The translations under genes were made by a program, and so were the position numbers. A DNA stretch of 64,000 nt, from positions 12,605,480 to 12,669,479 of the forward strand of contig NC_092802.1 in NCBI RefSeq assembly GCF_918797505.1, in the 5' to 3' direction. This DNA comes from Bemisia tabaci. Lineage: Eukaryota > Arthropoda > Insecta > Hemiptera > Aleyrodidae. The notes under the pieces are model-generated. The model did not search any database. It was not told the origin of the DNA and saw only the letters and a program-made list of their open reading frames with translations. This document shows, in pieces, positions 51,550 through 62,834 of this stretch (position 1 is its first letter; every line of letters begins with the position of its first letter).

Positions 51550-54319
51550 AAATGGATTACTCCAACTTCTTGCACTTCTTGCGACCTTAAATAACCTAGT
51601 AAGAATCTAGAATGCTGGGAGATAGTTTTTCTGAAACACCCAATATCATGCCGCTCTAACTTCCAGTTGTTTGCGCGAGTGCTTTCAAAAAGACAATTTT
51701 AAAATTTCTGAAACGCTCGATGAATCCAAAAAAAAAAACTTCCGCTCAAACACCAATGTTCAGGGGAACCACCAAGAACCGGATGAAACCGAATGTTGGA
51801 AAATATTCCTGAGTTGTTTTCCAATTCCGGTAAATCACGAGCAAAATGACAACGAATTTGCTTCTTAAATTCAGTCCCATACACCCAGTGAGGCCTCCGT
51901 CTAGGCGAGGAAAATGACTTAAATGAACAAAAAATGCCGAAGAGATGCATTTCCAGCCATGAAATTGCGTTCAAACGGCATGAGACCTTTGAGGTCAAAA
52001 ATTATTTGCATTAAGATAGTTTCATAACACAAGTAAAAATTTGCACATTCCCTCGAGATAAGAAATGGACCCCTTTATCATTTTGGGCCTTTTGTGGTCA
52101 ATTCGTCGTTTCTCGAACAAAGGAACGTACTCGATTATATAAGGTTGCGGAATAATTCATTCTGGTAATTCAATTTTCTGCATGAATTTACCTGCGCAAT
52201 TTTTGTTCAATTTTTCAGCGATTTTCGCACGAGATCGGAAGAAAAATCCAAATATTTTCCGGGTAGAAATTCCCGACATTCTTCTGGTAAAGATGCAATT
52301 TGAGAGCAGAGGAAATTTTGCAACATTGAAATGTACTTACGTTACGTGAGGGGAACGGCGAATTCACCCCGATTTCATGTTCTTTTCCCCAAAATGGAAC
52401 TGGAAAATGAATTTTATGTTCTCTTATGTTTTTTTATAATTTTAATTGTGCAAAATATGAGATTTTTACCAACAAATGCGGACTGTCCTGAAAAATTCAA
52501 TTATTTATAAGTTCTTGTGGGTCAATTTATTTTTTGTTCAGAAATGATAGTGATAACTTTGTGAACATTTTTGAAAATATGTCCAGTTTTCTGTCATACG
52601 CAAACAGACATTAAACAACTGCCAACTTATCCGACTCGAGTTCTACACACTCTCTATTACAGTTCAATCACAGTTCGTGAAGTAAGATAAATGTGTTTAG
52701 TTCGAATAGATAACTATTTGCTGTATCCCGGTAGTTTAGTTGCCTACGCGGCGATATTGAAGGCAAAATGGACAATCTAAGTTCACAATATATTTTATCT
52801 GCTCAAGCACTCAAGTAGACGAAATTGAGTTTTTGTCAAAAATTTAGCCAAAGATGGACTAGGAGGTTACGGCAGAGAGAATTCGATCTCGGATTTTGAT
52901 AGAGAATGATAAAACTCAATGCTTCCTCTAAAGGTAAAGCTCTGCTCAATATCAGTTAGAAACTCAACTTAACGATCTTTGCCATCACATCCTTTGGAAC
53001 TTTAAACCAAAGTCATATTGTCCCAAAATAAATTATTACATGAACTTATTGCCACGTTAGTTAGTCATTTGTTTTAGTTGTTACACGTGTATGCTTTTAC
53101 AAGTTTCAATTTACAAAAAAAAAATTTCAAGATTCCTTCATTAACAAGTTTTTCACTCATTTGACAAAATTATCCATGTGCACAGTGACCAAAAATTCAA
53201 CGGACTTCCAGTAAATGGCCAAAGTTCTATCCACTTTGTACTGAAAGTTTTTTCTACGACAAATATTGGGAGAAATGAATTTTTCCCGATTTTTTTAACC
53301 ATCCACGCCTAAATTCATGGAACTTTAATTGACAATTTTTTGGGTGAAGTCTCAGAGTGCTTTAATAATACCAATAAGCAAAAAACACTAAAAAATGTGT
53401 CCTGAACTGTATCTGTATCTGCGTGAGCTCAACACTTTTCCCCCTCAGCTTTGCACTGATACTCATAATAGCTAAAAACTTTTTTACTCTAATTAAAAAT
53501 TTGTAAATTTTTTGGCCCTGCTTTCCCACAAAATAATGTGGGCCCTATTTTGCCGTCCTCTCAAATGGACCACTAGACAAGGTACGAATTTAAGGATTCT
53601 GATACACGTTTCTTAACAAGAGTTTTGTGTAGAGCACGATTCTTGCATCCAGAATTACTGAAATCATTTCCTATCTAAGATATTAACGTTTTTTTTTTTA
53701 CATTGGTTACGGGCAATTTGAATTGCCCGATCACACGAAACTCAATACTCTACGTGAGTCCAATCGCGTACTACAACGGTTTCGGCAGGCTTCTCAATCC
53801 AGCACTGTTTATTTCCCACCCTGTGTCGTTCAAGCTATAAACAACTTGCTATAGCTGAGCTAAAGTATCAAGATTGAGGTTGGTAGATTTTTATATCGCA
53901 GAGAGTGCCATGTTAACTTTTAGTGTGCGATTTGACTCACGTAGAGCATTGAGTTTTCATGAGCGGGAGGTTTGAATTCACGCGTCAAGAAACATTAAAT
54001 ATGTTGATTAGGAGTTGATTTCAATATTCGTTGCGCAAATCGTGTCCTACGTAAAATTTTGGTTGAGAAACATGTATCAGAATACTTGAGGTCGTACCTT
54101 GTCCAGTGGTCCCCCCACCCCCCCCTTACTAATGCCCCTCAATAATGCCCTTTTTAAAACTATTTTTAAAAAGCTCGAGTGTGGAAGAAAAAAATGAATG
54201 AGCTTTTTTTTTGGAATTCCTCTCTTCATTGGATGAGCCCTGTTTGCTTTTTGCTCCGCAATTAAAGTAGAGACGGGGTTCGCTATGTGCACAATTTCAT
54301 CACTCTTCGGGGACTGGCA
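51550..54319. other. Unassigned sequence
   Basis: No gene or repeat family of this window was recognised in about 2.8 kb. Short frames on both strands lack support. Confidence 0.4.
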
Positions 54320-54569
54320 GCCGTGCTAAGGAGAAACGCCGTATGAGTCAATAAGCGTTGCCATTTCTTCGACAAATTACACATTTTCAGGAAAATTTGT
54401 AAATATTTATCTTCCGATCTTCCAGAGGATTTCCTTCTTGATTCGATCTATAAATTCTAAAAAATTTAAAGAAAAATATTCATAACTTTCCTCAAATATT
54501 AAGAAATTTTGAGAGGAAATTTGGCAACACTCGATTGTTCATACGACCTTTTTCCTCAGCACTTTAGAC
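54320..54569. mobile_element. MITE family E beside a promoter
   Basis: The ends are decayed (GGCAGCCGTGCTAAGGAGAA and CTCAGCACTTTAG), but the inner GAAATTTGGCAACACTC is clear. It ends about 30 bp upstream of the TATA box at 54600. Confidence 0.65.
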
Positions 54570-54599
54570 TGCTCTGCGCACGCAACGTTCAACACTGAC

Positions 54600-54607
54600 T
54601 ATAAAAA
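54600..54607 (+). promoter_or_regulatory. TATA box of the small secreted protein gene
   Basis: TATAAAAA lies 55 bp before the ATG at 54655. A start about 30 bp downstream would give a leader of roughly 25 nt. Confidence 0.5.
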
Positions 54608-54654
54608 AACTTGGCCGCCGGTTTTTTTTAATAGTTGACTTGTTTGCAGCAAAG

Positions 54655-54708
54655 ATGCGGCTTTGGGTTCCTCTAGCGATTTTTATGTTGTTTCATGCAT
54701 GCAGTTCG
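54655..54708 (+). CDS. Signal-peptide exon of a small secreted protein
   Basis: ATG opens an 18-codon exon, MRLWVPLAIFMLFHACSS, ending at TCG|GTGAGT, a good donor in phase 0. A basic second residue, a hydrophobic core and small residues at the end are what a secretion signal looks like. First coding exons that hold just the signal are common for secreted insect proteins. TTTGCAG just before the ATG could also be an acceptor, in which case a further leader exon exists. The mature part is supplied by 55866-55945 and probably 63354-63537. No family is recognised. Confidence 0.6.
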
Positions 54709-55625
54709 GTGAGTTCCTCCTTTTCGTCGAATTGGAAGATCAACTAATAAAACCATTTAGAACAATTTAAAAATATTTGCTCACCTTTGACGCTTCGTGC
54801 TAACTTATAATGGTGTCGGGCAGAAAAGCATGAAGGTTGGAAATGAACACGATGTACGTAGTAAGGCAAGGAAACCTAAAAAACCAAAATTGATTTTTAA
54901 TCGTGGATGTTAAATGCCATTCGCTTCAAAATATGAGTGTTTTAGCTGTAAGCCAGTTTAACGCCATTAATCTAGAAAAAAATACGCTATCATTCGCATT
55001 TTTAATGTTATAAATGTTTCAATTCCACCTAGTACTCTCCATTTCAAATTCAGGATTTATTGTGCCCTATAACCCTCCAATTCACTCTGCGGGTCAATTT
55101 TGGAAATTTTAAGGCAGTCGTTGCGCCAAATAGTGCAATAAGGCTAACCTAAGGTAAAGTGTTATTCTCCAACGTTATTCTTTGTCTTTTTTCTCACTGT
55201 TTTTGGAGATGATTCATTCACCCTGCGACGAGCAATTTAAAGCCAAGCTCTGCCCTTTCATCTGATTTTTCGTTTTCGTTTTCCTAACCTTGAAAAAACT
55301 GGAATTTTAGCTCAGAAGAGGATGGTAAAATTTGGAATCAATACTTGCCTATGTGCTTACTGAAAAAGATCTCAAATTTGCAGCCAAAAAATATTTTTTC
55401 TTGATCGAGGAAAGATGCCGCTTAATATAAGCTATTTTTTTGCTTATCTCAAGCATTTTTCTTGTTCCTATAAAAATTCAGTTTTGATGACGCCGCTTAA
55501 TATAAGCTACTATTTTCCTTATCTCAAGCATTTTCTTTTTGTTTCTAGAAAAATTCATTGTCAATATAAAAATTTCCGAAAAATTCCTAAAAATGTAGTG
55601 TATTTCCTTCGGAAAGTACACCATA

Positions 55626-55755
55626 AATTGGACGTATTTCTATCAAACGGAACTATGTGCATTATGACGTGAGCCCTGTTATACATGTATTCTTATGGGT
55701 CTCAGGGCTCATGTCTAAATGCACATAGTTCCGTTTGACAGAAATACGTCCAATT
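55626..55755. mobile_element. Short palindromic element, family I, complete; intronic
   Basis: AATTGGACGTATTTCTATCA mirrors ACAGAAATACGTCCAATT. Inner arms ATGTGCATTATGACGTGAGC and its near complement fold back. It lies in the intron 111 bp before the exon at 55866. Confidence 0.8.
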
Positions 55756-55865
55756 GTTCTCGGCTGCACATTCAAGAATTATCATGCTTCATCCAAGCTT
55801 TTTTTTTCAGTGTTCATACTTCCCTGACTCATCTTGTGTTAAATCTTACATATGTTTTATTTCAG

Positions 55866-55945
55866 TTACAGTCTGGCTCAGGAAGTCAAAGGGGCAGCAA
55901 CAATAGACGGCAATGGAGTATTGTAGGGTCTTTCCGTAGATGGGT
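55866..55945 (+). CDS. Second exon of the small secreted protein gene
   Basis: The exon lies between TTTTATTTCAG and GT|GTAAGT, 80 nt, phase 0 in and phase 2 out. It encodes LQSGSGSQRGSNNRRQWSIV and a GSFRRWV end. This is a basic, Ser/Gly/Arg-rich stretch that would form the mature N-terminus after signal cleavage. RR sites could be processed by furin-like proteases. Assignment to the exon at 54655 rests on phase, strand and distance (1.16 kb). Confidence 0.55.
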
Positions 55946-56636
55946 GTAAGTTTCTTTTGATTTTGACTAATTTCATTATTAGTGCATACGCAAATTCAGA
56001 GGAATTTCTTCAAAAAAAGGTTCGATGCACTTCTTACCCGCCATTCTTCAATCGGAAGAGCTCAACTTAGTAAGGCCAAACTAGAGTACCTGTATACGGG
56101 ACGTATTGCCGTCTCAATCCTTTTACTACTGAAAAGGTGTGCCACTCTGATTGGTCGGCTATCGTGGAGCCCCAAAGTTGGCCCATTGCAAACAAACCCC
56201 AGTCCCTCCGCTCCTAGTTTGTCCCAATGTAAACAAACAAGATGGTGACAAAGTTCTACGAAGTTCTATATAGATGTGATTTTGGATGTGATAGAAATGG
56301 TTTTTATATCCATCTTCTGAATTGTTCGGATTGAACCTTGATGGGTATTTTTACCGAAAATTAACCTTTGAGTGTGATTTTAATTCATTTTTCAGCCGAT
56401 AATATGTGTTTCTTTGGGTCGGGTTTGTATATACTGGGCCAACTTTAGAGCTCCATTATAGCCTAAAACTGATGAACCAATCAGAGAGCGGCACAGAGAT
56501 GGCAATAAAAATACTACTAACAAGTCGCTCTTACAGCGCCCCTGTGCACTCTGCGACACCCAACTGCCACTGTAGATAGCGATCCTGCCAGAGCTCCTCC
56601 GGCAGATTGCACCTTCTCAAAAAGGAGATGGCAAAA
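55946..56636. other. Probable intron sequence
   Basis: Nothing recognised; the frame at 55982-56248 has no support. Confidence 0.4.
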
Positions 56637-56881
56637 CTGCCGTGCAACGCATAAACGTCGTAAACAACCTTTTACTTTTTTAAGAAACAACGTATCATAG
56701 CAGAAAAACTTGTATACTTCGGGACAATTTTTTTACAGAATTCTCCCGCAAATACAATTGAGAATTTGACTTGAAAATTTGAGGTGCATGGGTAAAACAA
56801 TTTTTATGTTATAAAGTGGTAAGTTCCAAAAAACGAGGGAAAATCTTGATGGATTTACGGCGTTCTTGCTTACCACGGTAG
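56637..56881. mobile_element. TIR element, family F
   Basis: CTGCCGTGCAACGCATAAAC to GCTTACCACGGTAG, with GAAAATCTTGATGGATTTAC and GGTGCATGGGTAAAACAATT as in the inverted relative at 30062-30306. Confidence 0.7.
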
Positions 56882-56979
56882 AATAATACTGTCCCGTATA
56901 TACATAGGTACTCTAGGCCAAACTAGGATTTTTTGTGTGTAAAGCACACTTAATTGGATAAACTCGTCATGAAACCCAT

Positions 56980-57241
56980 GCCACAATCACACGCTGAATG
57001 TGGGAGCTGAATGTGGCTTGAATGTGGAAGTCATCGGCCCCATGCTGAATTTTGCGCGTCACGCGCAAAATTCAGCAACGATTCTCAGCAACCATCGGAC
57101 TAATGTTGGATTTGTCTGAACTATTCGAGTGGATTTGATACACATCTGGATCAAAATAACTCGAATTTTCTAAATTTCAGCCGTTGGGCGATGACTGTTG
57201 ACTTCCACATTCAGCTGCTAAATTCAGAGTGTGATTGCGGC
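56980..57241. mobile_element. TIR element, family H
   Basis: GCCACAATCACACGCTGAAT to GTGTGATTGCGGC. Very close to 34828-35090, same orientation. Confidence 0.8.
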
Positions 57242-57411
57242 AGAACTTTGCACGTAACCCGAACGTCGCGATTATTAACTCCAAGAAAAAAGAAAGAAAA
57301 GGCGGGTAAAGAGGGAAAAGTGGGGAAAAGGGAAAAAAGTAAAAGCAAGAGAAAGTCGCTTAAAATTTGAGTGAGCCAACTTATTTAATGAAAGCGAATC
57401 CCTTTCTTAGT

Positions 57412-57633
57412 TACCCTAGTGGAAGTCAGCCTTGTGCAGGTCCGTGCGGCGGAAGGCTAGGTCCGTGCAAGTCCCCGTCACCTCCCGCGAGCCCGTGCAG
57501 AGGGAAGCGAAACAAAGGCATAATTTCGGGAATCCCATCTTTCGCAGATGGCTGCACGAGGTGACGGGGACTTGCAGCACGGACCTAGCCTTCCGCCGCA
57601 CGGACCTGCACAAGGCTGACTTCCACTAGGGTA
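57412..57633. repeat. Long GC-rich hairpin, arms ~74 bp
   Basis: The left arm (57412-57484) begins TACCCTAGTGGAAGTCAGCC and the right arm (57558-57633) ends with the exact complement. The arms differ only by about three extra bases in the right one (CAG near 57571). The loop is about 73 nt. The arms are GC-rich in an AT-rich surround. Neither TIR flank duplication nor another copy was seen in the window. Confidence 0.85.
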
Positions 57634-58047
57634 GCATATGGACTCCTCCTTAATTCACTCCTTTCCTTTGCCTTTTAAAAAGTTGAAATGAGGTAAGCAA
57701 TGGATTAGAAAAGTTGGTCTGAGAAAGGTTGCATAGGGCAAAGCGTGAAATACGCTCGTTAGATCTCAATCGACTAGTTTAATCAGAATTTATTTAGCCC
57801 GTTGCGATATTTTGCTAAAGCGAACAAAAGTCGTCTATTTTGAAAAGCTAAAAATCCAAGATAAGCTCATCGGGAAAGTTTGGAATTTATTCCTAACTTT
57901 ACAATATGCGTAAGAAATTTTCATATTTTTGAGCTTTTGACAGAATTTTACATTATTTTCAATCACGAATGAGCCTTCCCGGTCTCTTAATCCAAGCAAA
58001 AATGACCGCTGTTTTGCTTCGTAGTTTTCCAATAAAAAATAAATGTA
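57634..58047. other. Unassigned sequence
   Basis: No gene or repeat recognised. Confidence 0.4.
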
Positions 58048-58277
58048 CACTGGGAAAAAAAACACATTGGATCTAGAGTCCAGACTCTTGAAAACATTGA
58101 CAAGAAAAAGGACTCTTGATTCAATCAGATTTAAGCTTAAATCAAAAGGAAATCCGCTCAAATTAAGAGGTTTGGTTCTTGATTTAAGCTTAAATCTGAT
58201 TGAATCGAGAGTATTTTTTCTTGTCGATGTTTTTAAGAGTCTGGACTCTAGATCCAATGTGTCTATTTTTTCCAGTG
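58048..58277. mobile_element. Fold-back MITE, family A
   Basis: CACTGGGAAAAAAAACACATTGG to TTTTTTCCAGTG. The arms are among the best preserved, with GATTTAAGCTTAAATC on both sides of the centre. Confidence 0.9.
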
Positions 58278-58607
58278 TAATCATTAATGAATGCCATTCA
58301 TCCAACATCCTTTCCTACATTCCTAATTACGCTTTAAAAGTAGACTTTTTTATCTTTCTTTACATCATCATTGGATTGGAAAGGGTGTTTCAATCACAGC
58401 GACCATTTTATGTTCAGCGTGCGGAGTTGTGAAACGGGGTAACATATCTCCATCAAATTATGTCTTTTCCGCGGTACATTTTTTAAAGCGGAAAACTGAC
58501 AAAACGACAATTTCTAAGCAGATCGTGAAGTTAGGGGTGAATTTCCGGACCTTCCTTACACGCTTGTTATATTTTCACCATCGCCATCATTATTATCGTC
58601 ACTACAA

Positions 58608-58834
58608 CACTGGAAAGAAAACACATTGGATCTAGAGTCCAGACTCTTAAAAACATCGACAAGAAAAAGTACTCTTGATTCAATCAGAATCTAGCTTAAA
58701 TCAAGAACGAAGCCTCTTAATTTAAGCGGATTTCGTTTTGATTCAAGCAAAAACCTGATTGAATCAAGAGTATTTTTTCTTGTTAATGTTTTCAAGAGTC
58801 TGGACTCTGGATCGAATGTGTTTTTTTTTCAGTG
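58608..58834. mobile_element. Fold-back MITE, family A
   Basis: CACTGGAAAGAAAACACATTGG to TTTTTTTCAGTG. Second copy within 600 bp, same family. Confidence 0.85.
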
Positions 58835-59389
58835 AAGATCGCTAATTACCTAAATTTTCACTTTTTGTGACAGTTCGTCATAGCATTTGTCCATAATTTT
58901 CGTAGCTATCGACAGGCGATAGCCCCTGAATGAGCCCGCCATACACTGATTTTGGAAACTTATCTCACGAGGACTCAGAGAGAGAACCTCAGAGGGCGCA
59001 AAGCACCCTCTGGGGGTTGGGCCGCCTAACGGCCTTTAAAAACAACTCATTTTCTCTCTGACAACCGACTCACCGGTAAAAACCTGATAAATCGGGATGA
59101 ACCTGGCAAAATAGAAAACAAGCAGTTCCAACGCCCAAGCGATGGAGGGCGCTTCTTTGACAAAGCATATTACTACCAACTTACGTACCCGAAGACTATC
59201 GTAGAAGGAATTTATTGTGGGAACCTTTAACCGCAAAACCCTTCAAAACTTCAGATCGACCGCGATAAACTGAAACTACCCACATGCACTTTGTGATGAA
59301 TTTCAGTTGACGGTGAATGGAAACAAAAAGCATGCACTGTAAATCAGACGACGGGAAAGAGCGGCGGAACCTCTAAAGCTGGTGCGTCA
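58835..59389. other. Unassigned sequence
   Basis: A short GGGCGCAAAGCACCCTC hairpin lies near 58994. No gene supported. Confidence 0.4.
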
Positions 59390-59560
59390 ACGCGATCTAG
59401 CGGACAGCGGTGTCGCGACGCCGCGAGGTAGGGCGCGCAGGTCGCGGGGGAGCGGGGCCGCGTGAAGAGGAGTTCAGTAGTGGGTAGGGGAAGCGCGGGT
59501 CGCGGGGAAGAGAGGGACCGGCCGCGGCCGGCCGGCGGTGACATCGGCGCTGGCTGGACC
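59390..59560. other. CpG-rich island-like segment
   Basis: About 170 bp with very high GC and many CpG (GGCCGCGGCCGGCCGGCGG near 59519) in an AT-rich context. It could mark a promoter, but no gene was identified on either strand; low-complexity Arg/Pro frames arise from composition. Confidence 0.45.
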
Positions 59561-59580
59561 CATATTCATGGCGTGAACAC

Positions 59581-59625
59581 TGCCAGGCCATAGAATAATA
59601 AGCTTTATTATTCTATGGCCAGGCA
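59581..59625. repeat. 45-bp near-perfect palindrome
   Basis: TGCCAGGCCATAGAATAATA and TATTATTCTATGGCCAGGCA are complementary save one position, around AGCTT. With almost no loop, it would extrude as a cruciform or form a tight hairpin. Confidence 0.85.
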
Positions 59626-60186
59626 GCGCTAATGTCTCCGCTAACTGGAGTTGGGGGTCCTTATTCATTCTCTTGGTCCATGACATAACCTTAAACCTTC
59701 CGCTCAATGCCGCGAACAGCTGACGTGTCGATGCTGCGCCAAGAAAATGAACCAATCACAAAGTAGCACAGTAATACGTCACTAAAATGAAGGGATCACG
59801 TGACTGTTCGTAATATTTTCAAATCGATCTGAAAGTACTGCCTTGGATATAAGTATTTAAAGCATAAGGAGGCCCTAAAATACTTTAATCAGGTAATACG
59901 TCCGTGCGAGATTGTTATGCTTAAAAGCAAAACATTTCACGAAAACTTTTACGAATACCAGATGCAGAAAATAATCCAATTTTCCCGGGTGTACCAGAAT
60001 GGCGTCATTACCCATAAGGCAAAAGGGCATGTAGTATAGTACATGTTACATCGGGGAGTCGAACGGTTGGAAAGGGCGCATCTGGTACCCAGAAGCGCCC
60101 AACAGACTACATTTCAAAGGCTCGGAAACGGGTCCGATCGAGATGGATCTGGATAAATCAAGCTAAGCGCACTTTAAGCTCGATCC
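59626..60186. other. Unassigned sequence
   Basis: No gene or repeat recognised. Confidence 0.4.
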
Positions 60187-60189
60187 GTC

Positions 60190-60425
60190 GCACAGTGAGT
60201 CGAGTCAATGGGAGGAGTCAGACAACATTTGAAAACTTTAAACTCTTATAACTCAGTCTAAACAGAAATTTAAGCTTCTGAAAGCGGTTCCATTGGCTTC
60301 TTCGTGAAATTTTCTTCCAGAAACATCCCTAAAAATTTATCATGTGGACGAAATGAATATCAACATTTGCAGTATTAGTCAAAAATTTTATGTCCGAACT
60401 CTCCGATTTACTCGATCCATTGTGC
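60190..60425. mobile_element. TIR element, family G, minimal 236-bp copy
   Basis: GCACAGTGAGTCGAGTC and GATCCATTGTGC are inverted, flanked by GTC on both sides (60187-60189 and 60426-60428). It contains a single inverted unit related to the 181-bp satellite. It is probably close to the basic form of the family. Confidence 0.8.
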
Positions 60426-60652
60426 GTCGGGTAAACGTCATAGCCGTTTCAATGAGGAAGAATCAAATCAACCCCGTATTTCACACGTAAGCTGTAGAGC
60501 ATGGACATGAACCATAAATTGACAGTGAAACTACGAGAACACGTAACTCGTTTGTAGTATTCAAAACTTTCCGCTGCCGCCCCACTTTTTTTTTGAAGGA
60601 GGACGATGTAATATCATTCCTACCAGTTTTTACTCGAGTTTTCCTCGCAGTT

Positions 60653-61069
60653 GCGTGGCGTGCTTGGCGATCTATCGATACTTCCCCATTTGAAGCTGTG
60701 GTAAATAATCGATTATTTCTGTGTTCGCTGCGAACACCCTGTTTATCGATACTTTTTCTTTGGTTTAAATGGACCGCGTTTAACAGAAAGGAACCAAGCC
60801 ACATCAGCTATTGCCAAATTTTACTGGGCAATTTAATTTTTTACAAAAGAACGTGTCTATGGATTCCTTTGAAAATTTTGAGGAATTTGCTTCGTACTGT
60901 GGAGAAAATTCGCTGAAATTTGCAGGAGAATCCGCACAACCGTTTCCATGTAAGAAATTGAATTGCCAAATTAAATTTGGCAATAGCTGATGTGGCTTGG
61001 TTCATTTCCGTTTAGCGCGGTCCAAATGGCATAACAATCGATGTATCGCAATTCACGCCACGCCACTGT
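60653..61069. mobile_element. hAT-like MITE family B with nested TIR element
   Basis: The left part GCGTGGCGTGCTTGGCGATC and right part ATTCACGCCACGCCACTG are one family B copy, split at 60773-61023. Confidence 0.8.
60773..61023. mobile_element. TIR element, family D, nested in MITE B
   Basis: ACCGCGTTTAACAGAAAGGA mirrors TCATTTCCGTTTAGCGCGGT, and CACATCAGCTATTGCCAAAT mirrors ATTTGGCAATAGCTGATGTG. The flanks carry AAATGG on both sides (60767-60772 and 61024-61029). Confidence 0.8.
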
Positions 61070-61471
61070 TCCCTCGCGCAGAGAAAAAAAAATCACGAAA
61101 GTTTTCGAGGATTGGCGTTGAGTAATTTTCCACCAAAAAAGTAGAGTACGACGGGAAGTCAGCAACGTCACAAACCGAGGTGCGTGGCAGTGGCGTGGCG
61201 TGCTTTGCGATGTATCGATAGATCTGCCATTTAAACCTGTGGAAAAGAATCGATAAACAGGGTATTCGCAGCGAACACCTTAAAAATCGATTCTTTACCA
61301 TAGTTTCAAATGGCATAACAATCGATATATCGCAATTCACGCCACGCCACTGTTCCCTCGCGCAGAGAAAAAAAAATCACGAAAGTTTTCGAGGATTGGC
61401 GTTGAGTAATTTTCCACCAAAAAAGTAGAGTACGACGGGAAGTCAGCAACGTCACAAACCGAGGTGCGTGG
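61070..61471. repeat. Duplicated ~118-bp spacer between MITE B copies
   Basis: The segment from TTCCCTCGCGCAGAG to ACCGAGGTGCGTGG at 61070-61187 recurs without visible change at 61353-61471. Each copy sits between family B elements. Confidence 0.9.
61188..61352. mobile_element. hAT-like MITE, family B, complete
   Basis: CAGTGGCGTGGCGTGCTTTGCG to CGCAATTCACGCCACGCCACTG. The two arms are distinguishable (GCTTTGC versus GAATTGC), giving it an orientation. Confidence 0.9.
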
Positions 61472-61635
61472 CAGTGGCGTGGCGTGAATTGCGATATATC
61501 GATTGTTATGCCATTTAAACCTATGAAAAAAGATCGATTATCAGGGCGTTCGCAGCGAACACCTTAGTAATCGATTCTTTACCATAGTTTCAAATCGCGG
61601 GATATCGATAATCGATTATTCACGCCACGCCACTG
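61472..61635. mobile_element. hAT-like MITE, family B, complete, opposite arm first
   Basis: The left arm CAGTGGCGTGGCGTGAATTGCG is the inverse of the right arm of the preceding copy, while the centre reads in the usual direction. The right arm differs (TCGATAATCGATTATTCACG). Confidence 0.85.
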
Positions 61636-61803
61636 GTGCGTGGTCTGGTAGTATCACCGTCGAAATGCAACTTGCAAGCGAACATCCTTGCTCAAACGAA
61701 TATTTTAATATAGTGGTCCCAACATCGGCCAAGGGGTCATTCGAGTGTTACGTAAAGTATTTCTGCCGAATTCACGACGCCACCTTCCACCTTGGATTAC
61801 GTA

Positions 61804-62392
61804 GCATGGTGTCAACGATCATGGTGTCAACAAACAGTTTTTCTAAGTTTTTGTTGACACCATGATCATCCAAAAATAAAAAATTCTGACCCTTATGAAA
61901 AGTGATCACGGTGTCAACGATCACGACGTCAACGAAACTTAAAACTTGCCTCAATAACACCTTTTAAATTTCAAGTCTTGTTTTTCTTGTGTTATTTACT
62001 CTAACCTAACCTAACCTAACCTAACCTAACCTAACCTAACCTAACCTTGGCCAACTTCAGAACTTCACCTTACAAGACCTATCCCACTTTCACAGAGCTT
62101 AACTTTCCCCGACCTTACCCTACATAACTTTAACCTTACCTACTTAATCTAACCGTACATGTCCTGACCTAAACTAACCTAATCCAACTACACGTGACCC
62201 AGACCTCTCCTGTACACTTAATTTTTTAATTTTACTCACAAGGAAGATATTTTTCTGTTTGTTGACACTGTGATCGTTGACACCATGCTCAGGGCCCATT
62301 TTTGCGTTTTACTGCCTGATCACGACGTCAACAATCGTTGACTCCATGATCAGATTTTTGGTTTGTTGACACCATGATCGTTGCCACCATGC
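61804..62392. mobile_element. TIR element, family S, containing a telomere-like array
   Basis: GCATGGTGTCAACGATCATG (continuing GTGTCAACAAAC) at the left is mirrored at 62361-62392. Subterminal GTTGACACCATGATC motifs recur inside both ends (61853, 61900, 62271, 62320). The centre holds nine perfect CTAAC units and degenerate CCTAA-like sequence out to about 62210. No frame is present. Confidence 0.7.
62001..62210. repeat. Interstitial telomere-type repeats (CTAAC)9 plus degenerate tail
   Basis: 62001-62045 is nine exact CTAAC units, the complement of TTAGG. Beyond it, variants such as CTTAACC, ACCTTAC and CTAACC continue to about 62210. Confidence 0.9.
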
Positions 62393-62670
62393 AGCGTTAC
62401 CCCACCTTGTGGGACACCGGTAAGTTCACCTCTTGACCTGAATCCCACCCCCTCATTTTTTGACTTTTTAGACTTGAGTAACGGTGTGACCATAAAAATA
62501 GTTGCAATTTTTTTCTCCTTATTTGGGAGGGGGGGGGGATTAAGGGAACTTTTATAAAACTGTGGGTTGTTCTTGTTGGAGGTTAAACATATTTTCCACG
62601 ATGGTTAACTCCCGGATGTTGATAACTTCATCCAGCTTGTGTACCTGATCCGCACTGCCACGCAATATAG

Positions 62671-62834
62671 CAGTGGCGTGGCGTGCTTTGCGATATATCG
62701 ATTGATCTACCATTTAAATCTATAGAAAAGGATCGATTATCAGGATGTTCGCAACGAACACCTTGATAATCGATTCTTTACCATAGCTTCAAATGGAGAA
62801 GTATCGATAATCGATCATTCACGCCACGCCACTG
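62671..62834. mobile_element. hAT-like MITE, family B, complete
   Basis: CAGTGGCGTGGCGTGCTTTG to CACGCCACGCCACTG, flanked by CAATATAG and CGATATAG, an 8-bp duplication with one difference. Confidence 0.9.

Noticed and set aside
62001..62045. Chromosome end or fusion point
   Set aside because: Only 45 bp are perfect, and the array is enclosed by inverted repeats of a transposon-like element.
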